Of a stretch of 8,638 bases of DNA, positions 1 to 6,824 are shown piece by piece (position 1 is the stretch's first letter; each line of letters opens with the position of its first letter). The stretch is from Frankiales bacterium (GTDB taxonomy: Bacteria > Actinomycetota > Actinomycetes > Mycobacteriales > SCTD01). The position numbers and the translations under genes are program-made. Below the pieces are notes generated by a model. That model worked only from the letters and a program-made list of their open reading frames with translations. It searched no databases and was not told the origin of the DNA. The DNA is taken from NCBI GenBank assembly GCA_025464795.1, contig JAODNB010000261.1, forward strand, positions 1 through 8,638. The letters are read 5' to 3'.

Positions 1-546
1 GCAGCGATCGGCGTCGTGCTCGCGTTCGGGCTTGGCGCCGGGGTCTTCCTGCTCAGCCAGTACAAGGGCTTCGCCTCTGCGGCCACCAGCATCCTGTTCG
101 GCCAGATCTTCGGCATCGACGACCGGCAGCTCGTCCTGCTGCTGGGGGTGGCGATCGGGGTGCTGGTCGCGATGGCCTTCCTCTATCGGCCGTTGCTCTT
201 CGCCTCCGTCGACCCGGAGGTCGCGGCCGCGCGCGGTGTGCCCGTCCGGCTCGTCGGCCTGCTGTTCCTGTTCGTGCTCGCGCTGACCGTGACGGAGGCG
301 GCGCAGATCGTCGGCACCCTGCTGGTGCTCAGCCTGGCCATCACGCCGGCCGCAGCGGCCCAGCGGCTGTCCGCCCGACCCGCGGCCGTCACGGCGCTGT
401 CGGTCCTGTTCGCCCTGATCGCCTGCGACGGCGGCCTGATCGCGAGCCTGCACTTCGAGACGGTGAAGGCGAGCGTGCTCGTGACGACGTTCAGCTTCGC
501 GATCTACGTGATGGCCCGGCTGGTCGGCACCCGCCCCCGCCGTTGA
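1..546 (+). CDS. znuB: Metal (Zn/Mn) ABC transporter permease, ZnuB/ABC-3 family, 5'-truncated by window edge
   Basis: This is the C-terminal 181 residues of an inner-membrane permease; the reading frame is open to base 1, so the true start lies outside the window. Proteins of this family form the channel of zinc or manganese importers with a binding protein (ZnuA type) and an ATPase (ZnuC type). The visible part has about five hydrophobic segments. It carries the family's hallmarks: FGQIFGI after the first segment, the cytoplasmic DPEVAAARGVPVR stretch that contacts the ATPase, and the GTLLVLSLAITPAAAAQRL segment. The end is a short basic tail (GTRPRR). Its stop codon touches the stop of a convergent zur gene, which supports zinc as substrate, but manganese cannot be excluded from the permease alone. 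The symbol rests on that context. The ATPase and binding-protein genes are presumably just upstream. Confidence 0.88.
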   Translation, partial: AAIGVVLAFGLGAGVFLLSQYKGFASAATSILFGQIFGIDDRQLVLLLGVAIGVLVAMAFLYRPLLFASVDPEVAAARGVPVRLVGLLFLFVLALTVTEAAQIVGTLLVLSLAITPAAAAQRLSARPAAVTALSVLFALIACDGGLIASLHFETVKASVLVTTFSFAIYVMARLVGTRPRR

Positions 547-954
547 TCAGCGGGCAAGGGCTGTGCAGGCGGCGCAGGTGCCGAACACCTCGAGGGTGTG
601 GCTGACGTTCGTGTAGCCGGCCTTGCGCGCGACCTTGGCGGCCCACGCCTCGACCTCCGGGCCCTCGACCTCGACGCTCGCGCCACAGGAGCGGCACACC
701 ACGTGGTGGTGATGGCCTCCCGTCGCGCAGAGCCGGTACACGAGCTCGCCGTCGCTCGTGTGCAGCGCGTCCACGGCGCCGGACTCCGCCATCGCCGTCA
801 GGTGCCGGTAGACCGTGGTGAGACCCACGTTGTCACCGCGGCTCTTCAGCTCGCTGTGCAGGTCCTGCGCGCTCCGGAAGCCCTCAGCGGCAGCGAGAGC
901 TGCTTCGACCGCTGCCCCCTGACGGGTGGTGCGCACGCGGGTGGGACCTGTCAT
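547..954 (-). CDS. zur: Zinc uptake regulator Zur (Fur family)
   Basis: A 135-residue Fur-family repressor that senses zinc and represses zinc uptake genes. The N-terminal winged helix holds the family sequence GLTTVYRHL (residues 44-52). All three zinc sites known from actinobacterial Zur can be placed: structural site Cys87, Cys90, Cys127, Cys130; regulatory M-site Asp62, Cys76, His82, His84; D-site His81, His83, Glu102, His119. From memory, this matches Streptomyces coelicolor Zur with a constant offset of three residues, which favours Zur over iron-sensing Fur or peroxide-sensing PerR. I chose the ATG at 954 because the product begins like known Zur proteins. An in-frame GTG at 984 would add ten residues (MEVGGWQHGG) and lies 7 bases after a -10-like CAAGAT, so a leaderless longer form is possible. 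Neither start has a well-placed Shine-Dalgarno. The gene is convergent with the metal permease and downstream of the P450 on the same strand. Confidence 0.93.
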   Translation of the reverse strand: MTGPTRVRTTRQGAAVEAALAAAEGFRSAQDLHSELKSRGDNVGLTTVYRHLTAMAESGAVDALHTSDGELVYRLCATGGHHHHVVCRSCGASVEVEGPEVEAWAAKVARKAGYTNVSHTLEVFGTCAACTALAR

Positions 955-982
955 GCCCCCATGCTGCCATCCCCCCACCTCC

Positions 983-1084
983 ACTTCCCTGATCTTGTCT
1001 GACCGCGAACCCCCTCACCCGCGGGGTCACACGCTCAACGGGCCCCACGAGCCGGACGATGTCGTCAGACGAGATCAGGGAAGT
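983..1084. repeat. 21-bp near-perfect inverted repeat with 60-base spacer between the P450 gene and zur
   Basis: The left arm is 983-1003 and the right arm 1064-1084. The right arm matches the reverse complement of the left arm at 20 of 21 positions (one A/G difference in the centre). A short imperfect extension (GGAG) follows outside both arms. The repeat fills most of the 144-base gap between the P450 stop and the zur ATG. The left arm overlaps the alternative zur GTG start and a possible -10 element (CAAGAT, 992-997). There is no T-tract after the stem and no obvious direct duplication at the flanks. In RNA it would form a long stem, so it could be a terminator, a zur 5' leader structure, paired operator sites or a degenerate miniature element. 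Existence of the repeat is certain; its role is not. Confidence 0.85.
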
Positions 1085-1098
1085 CGGAGATCGTCGGG

Positions 1099-2343
1099 TC
1101 AGGCGTAGCGGACGGGGAGAGCCTTGATGCCGTCGAGGAAGGCCGAGCGCAGGGTGCTTGCAGGAGCCGTCGGCGCGATGTTCGGGAGCCGGTCTGCGAT
1201 CACGTCGAAGATGATCCGGACCTCAGCCCGGGCGAGCTGCACGCCCAGGCAGTAGTGCGGTCCGCCGCCGCCGAAGGCCACGTGCTCGTTGTCCGCGCGG
1301 GTGATGTCGAAGACCTCAGGGTCCGAGATGGCCATGCTGTCGTGGTTGGCCGACGAGTAGTAGAGAACGACCCGCTCGCCCTTGCGGATCTGCTGCCCGT
1401 TCAGCACGTAGTCCGACAGCGCGGTGCGCTGGAACTCGATCACGGGGGTGGCCCAGCGGATGATCTCGTCCACGGCCGTGGCCGGACGGGTCTGCTTGAA
1501 CAGCTCCCACTGCGAGGGGTTCTCGAAGAAGGCCCGCATGCCGTGCGCGATGGCGTTGCGGGTCGTCTCGTTGCCGGCCACGCACAGCAGCAGGAAGAAG
1601 GTGTTGAACTCGTCAGGGGTCAGCTTCTCGCCGTCGAAGTCCGCCTGGAGGAGCAGGCTGATGATGTCGTCCTGAGGCTCTGCCTGTCGGAGCAGCGCGA
1701 GCTCGTTGGCGTAGACGTACATCTCGAGCATCGCCAGCTCGCCGTCCTCCTGGGAGGAGGAGAGCTCTGGGTCGTCGAACCCGATGAGGCGGTTCGTCCA
1801 GTCGAAGATCTTCTGCCGGTCTTCGGCGGGTATCCCGATGAGCTCGCAGATCGCGAGCAGCGGAAGCTCTGCGGCGATGTCCCGCACGAAGTCTCCGGAG
1901 CCCTTCTCCAGCGCACGATCGACGATCTCGTGAGCGATGTCGACGAGCCGCACCTCGAGGTCGCGGATCACGCGGGGTGTGAAGGCGCGCTGGACCACCC
2001 GCCGCTGGGCGCTGTGCTGGGGCGGATCCATGTTGAGCATCAGCAGACCGGTGGAGGCGATCATCACCTCCTCGTCGAGCGCCGACTTCCCGGTGAAGAT
2101 CGCGCCGCGCTCCGCGGAGGAGAAGACCTCGGGCTGGCGGGACACCTCCCGGACGTCCTCGAGCAGGCTGACGACCCAGAACCCGCCGTGGTGCGCGTCC
2201 TGCTGGGGGAACCAGTACACGGGCTGCGCCTCGCGGACCTGGCGGAAGGCCTCCCGGGGCGGACCGTCTGCGAAGGTGTCCGGATCGAGCAGGTCGAGGT
2301 GGTCGACGGGGCAGCGGGGACGGTCGTCAGCAGGTGCAGTCAC
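1099..2343 (-). CDS. Cytochrome P450, CYP125/CYP124-like (sterol or branched-lipid terminal hydroxylase)
   Basis: A complete 414-residue soluble bacterial P450. Visible motifs are the I-helix oxygen-activation motif AGNETT (256-261), the K-helix ExxR (Glu293-Arg296) and the heme loop FGGGGPHYCLG (357-367) with ligand Cys365. The stretches HGGFWVV, LMLNMDPPQH, FTPRV, DEIIRWATPV and FLDGIKALPV resemble Mycobacterium CYP125 and CYP124, which oxidise the terminal methyl of cholesterol or methyl-branched lipid chains; the exact substrate here is inferred. An N-terminal CPVDH motif precedes the core. The start is GTG with a GGAG Shine-Dalgarno (2352-2355) 8 bases upstream. The gene is divergent from a TetR regulator, a common arrangement in which the repressor controls both genes. 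No ferredoxin or ferredoxin reductase is present in the window, so electrons must come from a partner encoded elsewhere. Confidence 0.93.
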   Translation of the reverse strand: MTAPADDRPRCPVDHLDLLDPDTFADGPPREAFRQVREAQPVYWFPQQDAHHGGFWVVSLLEDVREVSRQPEVFSSAERGAIFTGKSALDEEVMIASTGLLMLNMDPPQHSAQRRVVQRAFTPRVIRDLEVRLVDIAHEIVDRALEKGSGDFVRDIAAELPLLAICELIGIPAEDRQKIFDWTNRLIGFDDPELSSSQEDGELAMLEMYVYANELALLRQAEPQDDIISLLLQADFDGEKLTPDEFNTFFLLLCVAGNETTRNAIAHGMRAFFENPSQWELFKQTRPATAVDEIIRWATPVIEFQRTALSDYVLNGQQIRKGERVVLYYSSANHDSMAISDPEVFDITRADNEHVAFGGGGPHYCLGVQLARAEVRIIFDVIADRLPNIAPTAPASTLRSAFLDGIKALPVRYA

Positions 2344-2429
2344 GGTTGAAGCTCCGAGGTGGGTAGACGTCTGAACGTATATGGGTGGACAGAACCATCT
2401 TTGTGTATGGTCGTCAAGGGAGGCCGAGG
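2344..2429. promoter_or_regulatory. Shared divergent promoter/operator region of the P450 and TetR genes
   Basis: This 86-base gap must carry both promoters. It is more AT-rich than its surroundings. It holds a perfect 8-bp palindrome AGACGTCT (2365-2372), an inverted repeat ACCAT-N8-ATGGT (2394-2411), and a near direct repeat of the latter half-site (GTATATGGG at 2377-2385 and GTGTATGGT at 2403-2411, 26 bases apart). These are plausible TetR operator half-sites. A possible -10 for the regulator is TATGGT (2406-2411). A strong Shine-Dalgarno GGGAGG (2418-2423) lies 6 bases before the ATG at 2430 and decides that start. The promoter for the P450 is not clearly resolved; a TATACG-like hexamer lies on the minus strand around 2376-2381. 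Confidence 0.6.
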
Positions 2430-3041
2430 ATGAGAACGCACGGGTGGGCCGGCGAGCTGCCGACGGACGAGGTCGAGGCGCGCCGTCGGATCCTGGCCGC
2501 GACCCGCGAGTGCCTGGCGCTCGACGGGGTCAAGGGCGCGGGTACGTCCGATGTCGCCCGTGCCGTCGGCGTCACGCGGCAGACGATCTACCGCTACTAC
2601 GCGACCACTGAGGAGCTGCTCAACGCGGCCGCTCTGGACGTGGTCGGTGAGCTCATCGACCAGATCGCCACCCACATCACGGACTTCCTGCACGCGACCG
2701 GTGCGGATGCAGGGGACGTTGCCGTCGAGGTCCTCGCCTATGTCTACGAGCACCTGCGCGACGACCCTTCTCTGAACCGTCTGCTCACCCCCGGCCGGCT
2801 CGGCGGTGCGGTCAAGGAGCTGACCGCTCCCTCGTCGATCCTCATCGGTCAGTCGCTCATCACGCGCTTCCCGATCGACTGGCAGTCCATCGGCCTCGAC
2901 GCCGGCGGTCAGCAGGAGCTCGTGGAGCACCTGCTGCGCACCCTGCAGTCGCTCATCCTCGACCCGGGATCCCCCGAGCGCTCGGGTGACGAGCTGCGCC
3001 GCTACCTCGACCGCTGGATCGCTCCGGCCCTGCGCCGCTGA
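2430..3041 (+). CDS. TetR/AcrR-family transcriptional regulator
   Basis: A 203-residue one-component regulator with an N-terminal TetR DNA-binding domain. The helix-turn-helix is at about residues 38-59 (TSDVARAVGVTRQTIYRYY), followed by the usual helix leading into the ligand-binding domain (TTEELLNAA). The C-terminal domain is variable and its ligand cannot be read from sequence. The N-terminus MRTHGWAGELP is typical of a TetR group often found beside actinobacterial P450 or lipid genes. I chose the ATG at 2430 because of the GGGAGG Shine-Dalgarno six bases upstream; GTG codons at 2385 and 2403 would add 15 or 9 residues but fall in the promoter region and lack such a site. It likely represses itself and the divergent P450 and responds to a P450 substrate or related lipid (inference). 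Confidence 0.92.
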   Translation: MRTHGWAGELPTDEVEARRRILAATRECLALDGVKGAGTSDVARAVGVTRQTIYRYYATTEELLNAAALDVVGELIDQIATHITDFLHATGADAGDVAVEVLAYVYEHLRDDPSLNRLLTPGRLGGAVKELTAPSSILIGQSLITRFPIDWQSIGLDAGGQQELVEHLLRTLQSLILDPGSPERSGDELRRYLDRWIAPALRR

Positions 3042-3044
3042 CCC

Positions 3045-3070
3045 GACGGTCCTCGGAGCGTCAGACCGTC
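3045..3070. terminator. Possible bidirectional hairpin between convergent TetR and kinase genes
   Basis: The inverted repeat GACGGTC (3045-3051), 12-base loop, GACCGTC (3064-3070) spans the 19-base gap between the two convergent stop codons and enters the last codons of the kinase gene. No T-tract follows in either direction. Such T-less hairpins are common at convergent gene ends in high-GC actinobacteria, but the 7-bp stem is short and the call is tentative. Confidence 0.4.
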
Positions 3071-6000
3071 TCGGGGGACAGCCGCGCCGAGAACAGGCAC
3101 CAGACGACCTTGCCGTCGTGCGTGGGTCGCGTGCCCCAGCGCGACGCCAGCAGGGCGGTGAGCTGCAGACCGCGTCCGTGCTCGTCCTCCTCCGTCGGTC
3201 GCAGCCGGCGAGGCAGGTACGCCGCCCGGTCCTGCACCTCGAGGACCAGGTGGTCACGTCCCAGGCGGAGCCGGAGGTCGACCGGCGGGGCGCCGTACAG
3301 CACCGCGTTGGTGACCAGCTCGCTGACGAGCAGGATCACGTCGTCGGTGAGGTCGGTCGGCGCGCCCCACTGGCGGAGCATCCGCTCGACCTCGTGCCGC
3401 ACCTGCTGCACCTCGGACACGTCGCCCGTGATCCGCAGGCTCAGCGAGGACTCCTGCCCTGCGCTCTGGTCGACCTGGACGAGCAGCACGGCGATGTCGT
3501 CGTCAGGACTACCCGGCACCAAGGCGCTGACGAGCTGGGCGGGTAGGTCGACGAGTGGGACCGCCCGCTTCTCCAAGAGCTCGGTGAGCAGGCCGATGCC
3601 GACGTCGATGTCGCTGTGCCTCAGCTCGACGAGCCCGTCCGTGTACAGGGCCAGCAAGGAGTCGTCGGGCAGCTCTACCGTCTCCTCTGCCATGCCGGGT
3701 TGGCCGATCCCGAGCGGCGGGGAGGCCGATCCGGTGAGCCGTCGCACGGGCTCGCCGGGGACGCAGAGCAGGGGAGGGAGGTGGCCTGCGTTCGCGTAGG
3801 TCAGGGTTCGCTCGCCGGGGTCGTAGACGGCGTACACGCACGTGACGATCTGGTCTCCGCCGAGGTCGCGCACCACGCCGTCGAGGTGGTCCAGGATGTC
3901 GGAGGGCGGAAGGTCCAAGCGGGCGTAGGCGCGGACTGCTGAGCGCAGCTGGCCCATCACGGCGGCGGCCTGGACGCCGCGTCCCATGACGTCGCCGAGC
4001 ACCAACGCGGTGCGTCCCGCCCCGAGCTCGATGACGTCGTACCAGTCCCCGCCGACCTGGGTCCCCTCGACGCCGGCACGGTAGAACGTCGCGACCTGCA
4101 GGTGGTCGGGGTCGAAGGTCCGAGTCGGCAGCAGCGAGGCCTGCAGCTCGTCCGCGATGGAGTGCTCGCGGGCCGCGACCTCCCGAGCAGCAGCCGCGAA
4201 CGCAAGGGCCTGCTCGGCCTCTCGCTCAGCGGTGATGTCCTGGTTGCTGCCTCGCAGGAGCACCGGTGAACCCTCGTCGTCCAGCAACAGCTCGGCGATG
4301 GTGCGGTAGGTGCGGTAGCCCCCGTCGGGCCCCCGGAGGCGCACCTCGTAGTCGACGGGTGCACCCGCCGACCCTTTGAGGAAGGCGGTGCGCACCCGAT
4401 CGGCGTCCTCCGGGTGGGCGACGTCGGCGAACACCTGGAAGATGCCGACCTCGTCGACCTGCTGCTGCGTGACGCCGAGCTGGCGGAAGAACTCGTCCGT
4501 GCCGCGCGCCATGCCGCTGAGCAGGTCGACCTGCCAGCTGCTCACCTTCGCCAGGCGTTGCGCCTGGTCCAGCAGGGTGCGGCTGCGCTCCAGCTGGTCA
4601 CGCGTACGACGGGCGCTGTCGAGCTCGAGGTTCGAGCGCACGCGCGCCATCAGCTCCCGGGCAGCGAAGGGCTTGACGAGGTAGTCGTCTGCACCTGCCT
4701 CCAGCCCCTCGACAGTGGCCTCCTCCCCGGAGCGCGCGGACAGCATGATGACCGGGATGTGACTGGTGGTCTCGTCCTGCCGAAGGGCCGTCAGGAGCTC
4801 GAAGCCGTTGAGGACGGGCATCATCACGTCGCTGAGGATGAGGTCCGGCGGGTTCGCGCGGGCCCGATCGAGGCCCTCCTTGCCGTCTCCGGCGACATCG
4901 ACCCGGTAGAGGTCGGACAGCAGACCGCTGACGTAGTCGCGCATGTCAGCGTTGTCGTCGACGACGAGCACCCGAGGTCGGTCGCTGTCGATGACGGCTT
5001 CGGCGTACGGGCGATCGAGCCACCGCACGGCCTCGGCGAGGAAGCCGTCCGCTTTGCTCGCGACGCTCGCCGTGCGACTGCTCGGCTGCTCGACGACCTG
5101 GTCCGACGGCAGGTGCGCCCGACCACGTGGCAGGGCGACGGAGAACGTGCTGCCGACTCCCGGTGTGCTCTCGACCTGCACCGAACCGCCGTGCAGGACG
5201 GCCAGCTCGGACACCAGAGCCAGGCCGATGCCGGAGCCCTCGTGGGTGCGGCTCGTCGCTCCAGCGACGCGGTGGAAGCGCTCGAACAGGTGCTGCTGCT
5301 GAGCAGGATCGATCCCGGTCCCGGTGTCGGTGACGGAGAGCACGACCTGGTCCGTCTCCTGGCGGAGACGGACGGTGATGCCTCCCTCGAAGGTGAACTT
5401 CAAGGCGTTCGACAGGAGGTTCAGCACCACCTTGGCCCACATGTCCTGGTCGACCCAGACCGGCTCGGACAGGGGTGGGCAGTCGATGTCGAGCCGGAGT
5501 CCGACCCGCGAGACGGCGACCGAGAAGGCTTCCGCCAGCTCCGTGGTGTACGTCGCCAGGTCGGTCGCGACGAACGAACCGGCCGCGATCCCGCTCTCGA
5601 TCCGCGAGAAGTCGAGCAGTGTGTTGACGAGCTTGAGGAGCCGCTGGGCGTTGCGGTTGATGACCTCGACCCGCTCGCGCTGACTGGCAGGAAGCGGGTG
5701 CGCCGTGTCCTCGAGAGCGTCCTCGGCGGGGCCCAGGAGCAAGGTCAACGGCGTCCGGAACTCGTGGCTGACGTTGGTGAAGAAGGCAGTCTTGGCGCGG
5801 TCGAGCTCAGCCAGACGCTCGGCGCGCTCCCGCTCCGAGTCGAAGGCCCGCGCCCCGGCCAGGCCGGCAGCCAGCTGACCTGCGACGAGCCGTACGAAGT
5901 CGAGGTACCCGTCGTCGAGGGGTCGGTGCCGGTTCAGGCCGGCGACGAGGAACCCGAAGGGCACAGCGTCGGCCTGCCGCAGCGGCATCGCGAGTGCTTG

Positions 6001-6801
6001 GGACGGGGGGAGCTGCCACGCTCCGGTGGGCAGGTCCGCGAACTGCGAGGGCAGGTCCTCGACCACGATCGTCTCACCGGCGCGGAGGTGCTCGACCGGC
6101 CAGGCCTCAGGGACGGCCGCCGCGGAACCCGGCTGGAGCCCGCTGCCGCCCACGTGCACCGGGTTCCCGAAGCGGTCGAACAGGAAGATCGCGGTGAACG
6201 GCAGGGACTGCAGGTCGCGCTCCAGCTCCGCGCTCGTGGCCGCGAGCACGTCCGGTTCCGACTGCACCGACGAGATCGCGGCACTGACGTCGCGCAGGGT
6301 CGCCAGTCGCCGAGCCCCGATGACGCGCTCGGTGTCCTCGGTGACGACGCAGAGCATCCCGACGACCTCACCGCCGTCGTCCTCAAGGGGGCTGTAGGAG
6401 AAGGTGTGGTAGGTCTCCTCGGGGTAACCACTGCGCTCGAGGAACAGCAGCAGGCCCTCGTCCCAGGAGGCCTGGCCCGTGCTCATCACCGTCTCGATGC
6501 GGGGCCCGATGTCGTCCCAGATCTCCGACCACACCTCACGGGAGGGCCGGCCCAGCGCCCAGGGGTACTTCTCCCCGAGCGTGTCCCGGCGGTAGGCGTC
6601 GTTGCAGAAGAAGACCAGCTGCGGCCCCCAGGCCATCCACATCGAGAACCGGCTGCGCAGCACGATGCCCACCGCGCTCTTCAAGCTCTGCGGCCAGGTC
6701 TCGGGCTCTCCGAGCGGGCTGGTGGACCAGTCGACCGCCGCGAGGTCGGCACCCACTACCCCGCCACCGTCGAACGGGCCCCGCGGGGGCGTGGCGGACA
6801 T
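3061..6801 (-). CDS. Hybrid histidine kinase / response regulator / PP2C phosphatase / RsbW-like kinase fusion
   Basis: A 1246-residue cytosolic signalling protein with no membrane segments. Domains in order: PAS-like sensor (about 35-165); GAF (166-318); HisKA with phospho-acceptor His346 (SHEFRTPL); HATPase_c (445-558; N-box NLLSNALKF, G1 DTGTG, G2 GSGIGLAL); receiver (608-723; Asp615/616, acceptor Asp658 in SDVMMP, Ser688, Lys710); PAS_3-type domain (745-860); coiled linker; SpoIIE/RsbU-type PP2C (877-1112) with metal-binding aspartates in GGDWYD (919), GDVMGRG (937), TDGLVE (1055) and DDIAVL (1101/1102); and a C-terminal RsbW-like HATPase_c_2 (1120-1240; ELVTNAV, EHGRGLQL, degenerate G1 box). 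All catalytic residues I can check in the kinase, receiver and phosphatase are present. PP2C of this kind dephosphorylates STAS anti-anti-sigma proteins, and RsbW-like domains phosphorylate them; coupling to sigma-factor control is inferred. The ATG at 6801 has no Shine-Dalgarno but lies 6 bases after a -10-like TACAGT, suggesting leaderless mRNA. The reading frame is intact throughout. Confidence 0.93.
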   Translation of the reverse strand: MSATPPRGPFDGGGVVGADLAAVDWSTSPLGEPETWPQSLKSAVGIVLRSRFSMWMAWGPQLVFFCNDAYRRDTLGEKYPWALGRPSREVWSEIWDDIGPRIETVMSTGQASWDEGLLLFLERSGYPEETYHTFSYSPLEDDGGEVVGMLCVVTEDTERVIGARRLATLRDVSAAISSVQSEPDVLAATSAELERDLQSLPFTAIFLFDRFGNPVHVGGSGLQPGSAAAVPEAWPVEHLRAGETIVVEDLPSQFADLPTGAWQLPPSQALAMPLRQADAVPFGFLVAGLNRHRPLDDGYLDFVRLVAGQLAAGLAGARAFDSERERAERLAELDRAKTAFFTNVSHEFRTPLTLLLGPAEDALEDTAHPLPASQRERVEVINRNAQRLLKLVNTLLDFSRIESGIAAGSFVATDLATYTTELAEAFSVAVSRVGLRLDIDCPPLSEPVWVDQDMWAKVVLNLLSNALKFTFEGGITVRLRQETDQVVLSVTDTGTGIDPAQQQHLFERFHRVAGATSRTHEGSGIGLALVSELAVLHGGSVQVESTPGVGSTFSVALPRGRAHLPSDQVVEQPSSRTASVASKADGFLAEAVRWLDRPYAEAVIDSDRPRVLVVDDNADMRDYVSGLLSDLYRVDVAGDGKEGLDRARANPPDLILSDVMMPVLNGFELLTALRQDETTSHIPVIMLSARSGEEATVEGLEAGADDYLVKPFAARELMARVRSNLELDSARRTRDQLERSRTLLDQAQRLAKVSSWQVDLLSGMARGTDEFFRQLGVTQQQVDEVGIFQVFADVAHPEDADRVRTAFLKGSAGAPVDYEVRLRGPDGGYRTYRTIAELLLDDEGSPVLLRGSNQDITAEREAEQALAFAAAAREVAAREHSIADELQASLLPTRTFDPDHLQVATFYRAGVEGTQVGGDWYDVIELGAGRTALVLGDVMGRGVQAAAVMGQLRSAVRAYARLDLPPSDILDHLDGVVRDLGGDQIVTCVYAVYDPGERTLTYANAGHLPPLLCVPGEPVRRLTGSASPPLGIGQPGMAEETVELPDDSLLALYTDGLVELRHSDIDVGIGLLTELLEKRAVPLVDLPAQLVSALVPGSPDDDIAVLLVQVDQSAGQESSLSLRITGDVSEVQQVRHEVERMLRQWGAPTDLTDDVILLVSELVTNAVLYGAPPVDLRLRLGRDHLVLEVQDRAAYLPRRLRPTEEDEHGRGLQLTALLASRWGTRPTHDGKVVWCLFSARLSPETV

Positions 6802-6824
6802 GAGCCCACTGTACGGTTGCTCGA
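6802..6824. promoter_or_regulatory. Compact bidirectional promoter with overlapping -10 elements
   Basis: The 23 bases between the divergent start codons contain a + strand hexamer TACGGT (6812-6817) ending 7 bases before the GTG at 6825, and a - strand hexamer TACAGT (complement of 6808-6813) ending 6 bases before the ATG at 6801. The two overlap at the TA dinucleotide 6812-6813 within GTAC. Both fit the loose actinobacterial -10 pattern TANNNT. Neither start codon has a Shine-Dalgarno. Convincing -35 elements are not visible and would lie inside the opposite gene. Confidence 0.6.

Noticed and set aside
983..1084. Classical rho-independent terminator for the P450 gene
   Set aside because: The stem is long but the loop is 60 bases and no T-tract follows in either direction, so I list it as an inverted repeat with unknown role.
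955..1098. Zur box upstream of zur
   Set aside because: No match to the AT-rich actinobacterial Zur palindrome (TGAAAAT-type) is visible in this GC-rich gap.
1255..2349. A 364-codon open frame on the + strand
   Set aside because: Antisense shadow of the P450 gene, low-complexity composition rich in Val, Glu, Leu and Arg, no recognisable motif.
2365..2374. The 7-mer TCAGACG shared between the inverted repeat (1065-1071) and the P450 promoter (minus strand of 2368-2374)
   Set aside because: Seven bases are too few to claim a common regulator site; the flanks do not match.
2340..3257. A 305-codon open frame on the - strand
   Set aside because: It is antisense to the TetR gene and overlaps the end of the signalling gene in another frame. 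The translation is Arg/Asp-rich without family motifs.
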